The notes beneath the pieces are model-generated. The model worked only from the letters and a program-made list of their open reading frames with translations. It had not been told where the DNA came from and did not search any database. Positions 4,710 through 9,788 of a DNA stretch of 9,788 bases are shown in pieces (positions within the stretch are counted from its first letter, which is position 1; the number at the start of each line of letters is the position of its first letter). The stretch covers positions 1-9,788 of the forward strand of contig JAFAHH010000748.1 in NCBI GenBank assembly GCA_019237355.1, read 5' to 3'. This DNA is from Acetobacteraceae bacterium (lineage in GTDB: Bacteria; Pseudomonadota; Alphaproteobacteria; Acetobacterales; Acetobacteraceae). Made by a program: the position numbers and the translations under genes.

Positions 4710-5987
4710 CTATCCGCGTGCAAGCGCGACGATTGCCTGGGCCATGCGCCGGGGCAGATCGGCCGTACCCGCGATCGAAGCTCTGCCCGCCGCGCCCATG
4801 GCATCACGCCGGCCTGGGTCCTGAAGCAAGCTATCGACCCAAGCGGCAAGTCCCACAGCATCGCAGACTCGGGCAAGTCCGCCCGCATCCTGCAGCGCAG
4901 CGACTGCTGCCGCGAAATTGTCGGTATGCGGGCCCACCGCTACAGCACAGCCAAGCCGCGCCGGTTCGAGCGGATTCTGACCTCCTCCGGGGGGCAGGAG
5001 ACTCCGGCCAATCAAGGCGATGCGGGCCAGCCGATAAAGTAGCCCGAGCTCGCCCAAGGTATCAGCAATCCAAATCCCTCCTGGCCGCGGATCCTGGCCG
5101 AGCGCCCGGCGGCTCGCCAAAGTTCCAGCTAGCGCGGCAATGGCCGCCCCCCGGTCGGGGTGGCGCGGAGCGATAATGGTTATCAGCCCAGGATGGTTTC
5201 GCGAAAGCCGTCCATGCGCATCCAGTACGATCTCCTCCTCACCGGGGTGCGTGCTAGCAGCGAGCCACAACGGCCGCCCGTCAAGCAACCCTTGCAGGCG
5301 GCTGAGCTCCGCCCGGTCAGCCGCGAGGGGCGGCGCGGCGAATTTCAGATCCCCCAGCGTCGAGACGTTTTCCGCGCCAAGCGAACGCAGCCGGGCCGCA
5401 TCTCCTTCGCTCCGTGCAGCGATGCGGCAGAAACCGGCCAGGACCGCGCGCGCCGTTCGGGGTGCGCGCCGCCAGCGTGCATAGCTTCGCTCCGACATGC
5501 GGGCATTGACCAGCATCACCGGAATATCCCGCCTCGCGCACCCGGCTAGTAGGTTCGGCCATAGCTCGCTTTCCACAAAGGCTGCCGCTTTCGGCCGCCA
5601 GTGATCCAAGAAGCGGCTCGCCCATTGGGGCACGTCAAGCGGGGCGAATCGGTGCAGCACCCGCTCGCGTAATCCCAACTCCGGCAGCCGCTGGCCAACA
5701 AGCGCCGATGACGTGACCGTGCCGGTGGTCAGGAGGATCAGAACTTCCGGCCATATTGCCGCGATCTCTTCGAGCACCGGTAAAACCGAGAACGTTTCTC
5801 CTACGCTCGCGGCATGTACCCATACCAGCTCACCCGGCGGACGAGGGGCCCGCTCAATCCCGCGCCTTTCGCCAAGCCGGCCCCCCACCTCTTTACCGCG
5901 CCAAGCCCTGAGGCTCAGCATTACCCTCAATCCAGGTGCGGCCAGCCGGGTCCCCACGGACCAGGCGCTTAAGGTTGGCGGGCGCAT
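4710..5987 (-). CDS. waaA: 3-deoxy-D-manno-octulosonic acid (Kdo) transferase
   Basis: GT-B glycosyltransferase (also called KdtA) that transfers Kdo from CMP-Kdo to lipid IVA, the first step of the LPS inner core, on the cytoplasmic face of the inner membrane. The 425 residues match the family. HAASVGE (58-64) contains the catalytic base Glu64, ESELWPN (139-145) is the second N-domain motif, and the C-domain shows STHPGEEE (245-252), APRHPDR (273-279) and GGGQNPLEPA (334-343), which bind CMP-Kdo. The N-terminal segment (about 5-27) could be a membrane anchor. Its ATG lies inside the end of the preceding gene (19-base overlap) without a clear SD, which points to coupled translation. Whether it adds one or two Kdo residues cannot be read from sequence. 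Confidence 0.95.
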   Translation of the reverse strand: MRPPTLSAWSVGTRLAAPGLRVMLSLRAWRGKEVGGRLGERRGIERAPRPPGELVWVHAASVGETFSVLPVLEEIAAIWPEVLILLTTGTVTSSALVGQRLPELGLRERVLHRFAPLDVPQWASRFLDHWRPKAAAFVESELWPNLLAGCARRDIPVMLVNARMSERSYARWRRAPRTARAVLAGFCRIAARSEGDAARLRSLGAENVSTLGDLKFAAPPLAADRAELSRLQGLLDGRPLWLAASTHPGEEEIVLDAHGRLSRNHPGLITIIAPRHPDRGAAIAALAGTLASRRALGQDPRPGGIWIADTLGELGLLYRLARIALIGRSLLPPGGGQNPLEPARLGCAVAVGPHTDNFAAAVAALQDAGGLARVCDAVGLAAWVDSLLQDPGRRDAMGAAGRASIAGTADLPRRMAQAIVALARG

Positions 5988-6685
5988 AACGCATCCGCCC
6001 GGGCGATTGCCCGGTCCATCGCCGCTGCGATTTCCGGCAGTGCCTCCTCCCAGGCGCGGCGCGGCACTGAGATTGGCGGCTCACAGACGATAACGCCCCG
6101 GCCGAACGGGCGAGGAATTACCATCTTGTCCCAACTATTCAGCACCCATCGCCGGCTGGTTTGTGCCGCACAGGGCAGCACGGGTACTCCCGACAAGGCG
6201 GCGAGCTGAGCTACTCCCGCGGCCGCTTGCCGCGGTGGTCCGCGCGGGCCGTCCGGGGTAATACCGATATGATCGCCCCGCTGGAGTAGACGGAGCAGTG
6301 TGGCAAACCCAGCCGCGCCGCCACGGGAGGACGAGCCCAGCACGATATGGATCCCAAATCGCCGCACGATACTCCCGATCAGCCGACCATCCCGGTGTCT
6401 ACTGACTAAGAAATGCAACTCCGCCCTACCGGCACGCGCTTCCGGCAGGCGAGCGACCAGCAGCCAGAGCATCGGCATCAGCGCAAGCCGTTGGTGCCAG
6501 CAAGCTGCAATGACCGGTGCCCCTGCACCCACGTGCGGCGCGACATTCTCAACACCCTCGAGGCGCCACTTCGTTGTGCGATAGGCGACCGATAAATAGG
6601 CTGCTAGACATTGTGAGGTGAAAGGCTGAACGGAAGCGCGTTGTAGGAATTTCTTAACCGGTTTCCCTGTAATCGCGACTCGCAT
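5969..6685 (-). CDS. DUF374 lysophospholipid acyltransferase-like protein
   Basis: Member of the DUF374 family, related to the glycerophosphate/lysophospholipid acyltransferases and commonly encoded next to waaA and lpxK in Alphaproteobacteria. I choose ATG at 6685, giving 238 residues, because the family usually starts shortly before the segment LAAYLSVAYRTTKW (28-40 region) and upstream codons belong to the divergent promoter region. Motifs: WHQR (63-66, in place of the HX4D of classical acyltransferases), SRHRDGRLI (95-103), GSSSRGG (117-123) and TPDGPRGP (143-150). The position and family suggest a role in acylating lipid A or a related lipid, but the exact reaction is not known. It is the first gene of the five-gene minus-strand unit. 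No SD is clear at 6685, so the start is the least certain part. Confidence 0.85.
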   Translation of the reverse strand: MRVAITGKPVKKFLQRASVQPFTSQCLAAYLSVAYRTTKWRLEGVENVAPHVGAGAPVIAACWHQRLALMPMLWLLVARLPEARAGRAELHFLVSRHRDGRLIGSIVRRFGIHIVLGSSSRGGAAGFATLLRLLQRGDHIGITPDGPRGPPRQAAAGVAQLAALSGVPVLPCAAQTSRRWVLNSWDKMVIPRPFGRGVIVCEPPISVPRRAWEEALPEIAAAMDRAIARADALCARQP

Positions 6686-6822
6686 GCGGGCGCGTAGCAC
6701 GCGCGCACCGCGGGAGGAAGTCCGATCCCTTGCGGGCGCTTGTTGCAACGATTTGTCTCGCCGTAGGAAGAGATCGGCTGTAACATAGGCGCAATACGGC
6801 CGCCGAAGAAGGAACCTCATCG
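6686..6822. promoter_or_regulatory. Divergent promoter region
   Basis: 137 bp between the first gene of the LPS unit (leftward) and the UDP-glucuronate decarboxylase gene (rightward) must hold both promoters. A possible extended -10 for the rightward gene is TGTAACAT (6779-6786), but no matching -35 stands at the right distance. A GTTGCAAC palindrome lies at 6742-6749. For the leftward unit I see no convincing -35/-10 pair. Confidence 0.4.
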
Positions 6823-7812
6823 ATGCGTCTTACTCGCCAACGCGTACTCGTGACCGGAGGGGCCGGATTTTTAGGCTCGCATTTATGCGAGCGGCTTCTA
6901 CGCGAAGGTCACGACGTGCTTTGCGCCGACAACTATTTCACCGGACGAAAGGACAACATCGCGCATCTGCTAAGCGACCCCCATTTCGAGGCGATGCGTC
7001 ACGACATCACTTTTCCGCTTTATGTCGAGGTCGATCAGATCTATAACCTCGCCTGTCCCGCCTCACCGGTTCATTATCAGCACGATCCGGTACAAACCAC
7101 CAAGACCAGCGTAATCGGGGCGATCAACATGCTTGGCCTAGCCAAGCGTGTCGGCGCAAGGATCATGCAGGCCTCCACCAGCGAGGTGTATGGCGATCCA
7201 ACCGTGCATCCGCAGACCGAAGAGTACCGCGGCAACGTCAATCCCCTCGGTCCCCGCGCCTGTTACGATGAAGGTAAGCGCTGCGCAGAGACGCTGTTCT
7301 TCGATTATCATCGCCAGCACAAAACGCGCATCAAAGTGGTCCGGATCTTCAACACTTACGGCCCACGAATGCACCCAAACGATGGCCGGGTAGTTTCAAA
7401 CTTCATCGTCCAGGCTTTACGCGGGCAAGATATTACGGTATACGGAGATGGCCAGCAGACCCGGGCTTTCTGCTATGTGGATGACCTGGTGGATGGGTTT
7501 ATCCGCATGATGGCGAGCCCAACAGAGGTCGTCGGCCCAATCAATTTAGGAAACCCGCACGAGATTCCCGTCCGGGAGCTTGCCGAGCGTGTAATTGCAC
7601 TGACCGGTTCGCGGTCACGCATCATTTATCGCCCCCTTCCGCAAGACGATCCGCTGCAGCGTTGCCCAGACATCACGCGGGCAAAGACGCTGCTGGGATG
7701 GCAACCACACGTTCCACTTGATGAAGGCCTGAAGCGGACTATCGCTTATTTCGAGAACCTCTTGTTGGAACGCGAAGAAGCGCGCGCCATCACACCCGCC
7801 GCCGTGCAGTAA
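6823..7812 (+). CDS. UDP-glucuronate decarboxylase (UDP-xylose synthase)
   Basis: Extended short-chain dehydrogenase/epimerase that oxidises and decarboxylates UDP-glucuronate with bound NAD+ to give UDP-xylose. The 329 residues contain the Rossmann motif TGGAGFLGSH (11-20), ADNYFTGRK (35-43), NLACPASPVHYQ (75-86), STSEVYGD (118-125) with the catalytic Ser/Thr and Glu, and GPRACYDEGKR (143-153) with Tyr148 and Lys152. The combination NLACPASPxxYQ plus GPRACYDEGKR is characteristic of the UXS subgroup rather than dTDP-glucose dehydratases. ATG at 6823 has AAGGA nine bases upstream. It is transcribed divergently from the lipid A/Kdo genes, suggesting xylose or a derivative goes into LPS or an exopolysaccharide (inference); no glycosyltransferase that uses it is visible here. 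Confidence 0.92.
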   Translation: MRLTRQRVLVTGGAGFLGSHLCERLLREGHDVLCADNYFTGRKDNIAHLLSDPHFEAMRHDITFPLYVEVDQIYNLACPASPVHYQHDPVQTTKTSVIGAINMLGLAKRVGARIMQASTSEVYGDPTVHPQTEEYRGNVNPLGPRACYDEGKRCAETLFFDYHRQHKTRIKVVRIFNTYGPRMHPNDGRVVSNFIVQALRGQDITVYGDGQQTRAFCYVDDLVDGFIRMMASPTEVVGPINLGNPHEIPVRELAERVIALTGSRSRIIYRPLPQDDPLQRCPDITRAKTLLGWQPHVPLDEGLKRTIAYFENLLLEREEARAITPAAVQ

Positions 7813-7873
7813 ATACAAGGCAGCGGAACAAAACCCGGTTGCGTCGGCTCGGCCGCTCGCACAAATTTCACGA

Positions 7874-9061
7874 ATGTCCGAAACCGACGCGCCGGAACCC
7901 GGGCGCCAAAAACTGCCGCTCGCCTTGCTTGCGACCGCGGGGTTCCTTTCCTCGGCGGGAGCGCGCGTGATGGACCCGCTGATGCCGGCCATCGCGCGCG
8001 ATTTCGGCGTCAGCGTGCCCGAAGTATCCGTGGTGATCGCGGCGTTTACTCTGCCCTACGGCCTCAATCAGATCGTGCTTGGCCCAGTAGGAGACCGGTT
8101 CGGCAAGTTGCGCGTCATTCTCGCCGCCCTGATCGGCTATGCCGTCTTCACCAACGGCTGTGCGCTAGCCCTAAATCTTATGCAACTAACTGTACTTCGC
8201 GCCTTGGCCGGTGCGGCCAGCGCGGGTCTCATCCCGGTATGCCTAGCTTATATCGGCGACGCGGTCCCTTACCATTTGCGTCAGGTTACGCTCAGCCGTT
8301 TCCTTGCCGGAGTCGTTTTGGCGCAAGTCGCAGCCGCGCCGCTCGGCGGCATCTTCGGAGATTATTTAAGCTGGCGCGGAGTTTTCGTTTTGCTGGCCGT
8401 AGCGGCCGGAATTTTGGCCTTGGTGCTTGCCTTCCGGATGCGCAACCTCCCGGACCGGCGCGGCGAAGTCACGTTCGCGCTAGAAAATTATATGTTGCTG
8501 GCCAAACGGCCCGGGTCCCGGCGCCTCTTGCTGGCGACCGCGATCGAGGGAGGCTTAATGGCCGGTAGTTTCCCTTTCCTGGCACCTTATTTGCACGACA
8601 GCTTTGGTCTATCATATGCACTGGTCGGTCTGGTGGTCGCTGCCTTCGGCGTGGGTGCCTTCGCCTTCACCCAGCTCGCAAAGCCAATTGTCCACGCGCT
8701 GGGCGAGGCCCGCATGGTTTTGGCCGGAGGCGGGCTGATGGCCATGGCACTTGCGTTGGGGATGGCCTCGCCCGTCTGGCAAGTTTTCGCGGCTGCCGAA
8801 CTGGTGCTGGGCTTTGCCTATGTCATGCTGCATACGGTGCTGCAGGCGCGGGCCACCGAATTGCTACCCCATGCACGCACAACCGCTGTCTCAAGCTTTG
8901 TTTTCATGCTCTTCCTCGGCCAGGGTATTGGGGCTCTGCTGCTCGGCGCGGCGATTGCGGCATGGGGCTACCGCACGGCATTCTGGATCGATGCGGCGGC
9001 CATTGCCCTACTCAGCCTTTGGATCGCTAGTATCGTCCGCTTGCGGCCGCACTCATCTTGA
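7874..9061 (+). CDS. Major facilitator superfamily transporter
   Basis: Inner-membrane secondary transporter of 395 residues, with about 12 hydrophobic segments after a short polar N-terminus (residues 1-13). The loop between helices 2 and 3 carries motif A, GPVGDRFGKLR (70-80), and the pattern MDPLMPAIARDFGVS (33-47) in helix 1/loop is typical of drug/metabolite efflux-type MFS proteins. The likely role is proton-driven export of a small compound, but substrate and direction cannot be told. No good SD stands before ATG 7874. Only 61 bp separate it from the decarboxylase gene and no terminator is seen, so the two may be cotranscribed, which does not show that they are functionally linked. Confidence 0.88.
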   Translation: MSETDAPEPGRQKLPLALLATAGFLSSAGARVMDPLMPAIARDFGVSVPEVSVVIAAFTLPYGLNQIVLGPVGDRFGKLRVILAALIGYAVFTNGCALALNLMQLTVLRALAGAASAGLIPVCLAYIGDAVPYHLRQVTLSRFLAGVVLAQVAAAPLGGIFGDYLSWRGVFVLLAVAAGILALVLAFRMRNLPDRRGEVTFALENYMLLAKRPGSRRLLLATAIEGGLMAGSFPFLAPYLHDSFGLSYALVGLVVAAFGVGAFAFTQLAKPIVHALGEARMVLAGGGLMAMALALGMASPVWQVFAAAELVLGFAYVMLHTVLQARATELLPHARTTAVSSFVFMLFLGQGIGALLLGAAIAAWGYRTAFWIDAAAIALLSLWIASIVRLRPHSS

Positions 9062-9080
9062 GGCGATCTGTAACTGGTCG

Positions 9081-9093
9081 CGGCTCGGAGCCG
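9081..9093. repeat. Short inverted repeat upstream of tlyA
   Basis: CGGCT/AGCCG arms around CGG, just before the putative -10 of tlyA. There is no T-tract, so it is not a terminator for the transporter gene; it could be an operator or chance. Confidence 0.3.
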
Positions 9094-9096
9094 GCC

Positions 9097-9102
9097 TATA
9101 CT
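9097..9102 (+). promoter_or_regulatory. Putative -10 element of tlyA
   Basis: TATACT matches five of six bases of the TATAAT consensus and ends eight bases before the tlyA ATG. Transcription would begin at about 9108-9111, giving little or no leader. The -35 region (around 9074) matches poorly. Confidence 0.4.
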
Positions 9103-9110
9103 GCTGTAAC

Positions 9111-9788
9111 ATGAGATCGCAAAAACACCGGGCAGACCAGCTCCTTATCGAACGCGGCCTTGCCGAGACCCGGACTCGGGCACAGGCCCTCATCCTCTCG
9201 GGTATCGTCTTCTCGGGCGAACGACGCATCGCTAAGCCCGGCGACCATCTCACGGGCGATGCGCCCCTTGAATTGCGGGGACAGGACCACCCGTGGGTAT
9301 CGCGCGGCGGGATCAAGCTCGATCATGCTTTGCGGCATTTCGATTTGTCTGCTCGTGGCCGGGTGTGTCTGGATGTCGGTGCCTCGACCGGTGGTTTTAC
9401 CCATGTGCTGCTCGCGAACGGCGCCAAGCGCGTGCATGCCGTCGATGTCGGCCACGCTCAGCTCGCATGGGGCTTGCGTACCGACCCACGGGTCGTTGTT
9501 CACGAGCGGACCAATGCGCGCTATCTCACGCGCGAAATCGTGCCGGACCCGATCGAAGCCGTGGTTTGTGATACGAGTTTCATCAGCCTCTCGACCGTGC
9601 TGCCCGCGCCTCTGTCACTCTGTGAACCCGGCGCTTGGGCTATCGCTTTGATCAAGCCGCAATTCGAGGCTGGACGCGCGGCTGTCGGTAGTAAAGGGGT
9701 GGTGCGCGATCCGGCGGTCCATGAGCGCGTCTGTGCGCGCGTTCGGGAATGGTGGGAGTCCATGCCTGGCTGGTGCGTGCTCGGCCTT
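9111..9788 (+). CDS. tlyA: TlyA-type rRNA 2'-O-methyltransferase, 3' end outside window
   Basis: The first 226 residues are visible and the frame is open at the window edge. TlyA enzymes methylate the 2'-OH of cytidines in rRNA (C1920 in 23S; in some species also C1409 in 16S). An S4 RNA-binding domain occupies about residues 6-60 (RADQLLIERGLAETRTRAQ region), followed by an FtsJ-like SAM-dependent domain: SRGGIKL (64-70) with Lys69, the SAM loop DVGASTGGF (88-96), CDTSFISL (153-160) with Asp154, and IKPQFE (181-186) with Lys182. Lys69, Asp154 and Lys182 correspond to three of the catalytic tetrad residues described for TlyA; the fourth, a Glu, would lie beyond the window. No SD precedes ATG 9111, and TATACT stands only eight bases before it, as in a leaderless gene. 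The lineage is sometimes annotated as hemolysin; rRNA methylation is the better-supported role. Confidence 0.92.
   Translation, partial: MRSQKHRADQLLIERGLAETRTRAQALILSGIVFSGERRIAKPGDHLTGDAPLELRGQDHPWVSRGGIKLDHALRHFDLSARGRVCLDVGASTGGFTHVLLANGAKRVHAVDVGHAQLAWGLRTDPRVVVHERTNARYLTREIVPDPIEAVVCDTSFISLSTVLPAPLSLCEPGAWAIALIKPQFEAGRAAVGSKGVVRDPAVHERVCARVREWWESMPGWCVLGL

Noticed and set aside
3073..5549. Plus-strand open frames opposite birA, lpxK and waaA
   Set aside because: They are antisense shadows of well-recognised genes in GC-rich DNA, rich in Arg/Pro/Ala and with no recognisable domain.
6686..6820. 45-residue N-terminal extension of the DUF374 protein
   Set aside because: It fills the divergent promoter region, is Arg-rich and unlike the family; the ATG at 6685 gives the usual length.
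9081..9093. Terminator after the MFS gene
   Set aside because: The stem is only 5 bp and no T-run follows.
1..9788. Phage, transposon, toxin-antitoxin or defence system
   Set aside because: No transposase, integrase, phage structural gene, nuclease or toxin pair is recognisable in any frame.

Overview
The window looks like chromosomal DNA from a GC-rich alphaproteobacterium, most likely Acetobacteraceae/Rhodospirillales. This rests on gene content: an LPS-producing Gram-negative with a compact DUF374-waaA-lpxK block, an EcfG-type (GGAAC/GTT) stress promoter, a TlyA-type rRNA methylase, and a left-edge protein resembling uncharacterised proteins I associate with Acetobacteraceae. The family assignment is inference; no rRNA or other marker gene is present.

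Left part (1-2300) is the accessory-looking side. It holds the 3' portion of a hypothetical gene whose last ~150 bp are packed with inverted repeats, followed by a likely + strand terminator and an 18-bp-arm inverted repeat. Two small, probably stress-related genes of unknown function are divergently arranged around a 195-bp control region: a Gly/Gln/Ser-rich protein on the minus strand with a good EcfG-like promoter and SD, and a 70-residue acidic protein on the plus strand. Directly behind the 70-residue gene lies a tyrosine-phosphatase-like gene (HCX5R) whose reading frame is open upstream but has no ATG/GTG start there.

The centre (2344-6685, minus strand) is a tightly packed five-gene unit in the order DUF374 acyltransferase-like protein, waaA (Kdo transferase), lpxK (lipid A 4'-kinase), birA (biotin protein ligase) and an FMN nitroreductase. 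Junctions are overlaps or gaps of only a few bases, so one transcript with translational coupling is likely. The first three genes belong to lipid A/Kdo (inner LPS) assembly; birA and the nitroreductase look like passengers.

The right part (6823-9788, plus strand) is transcribed divergently from that unit: a UDP-glucuronate decarboxylase (makes UDP-xylose, plausibly for LPS or exopolysaccharide sugars), an MFS transporter, and the first 226 codons of tlyA, which runs off the window and seems to have a leaderless-type start. I see no phage, CRISPR, tRNA/rRNA, transposase or recognisable defence system. The most unusual signals are the missing start of the phosphatase gene next to a six-A run, and the hairpin-dense segment at about 535-874.
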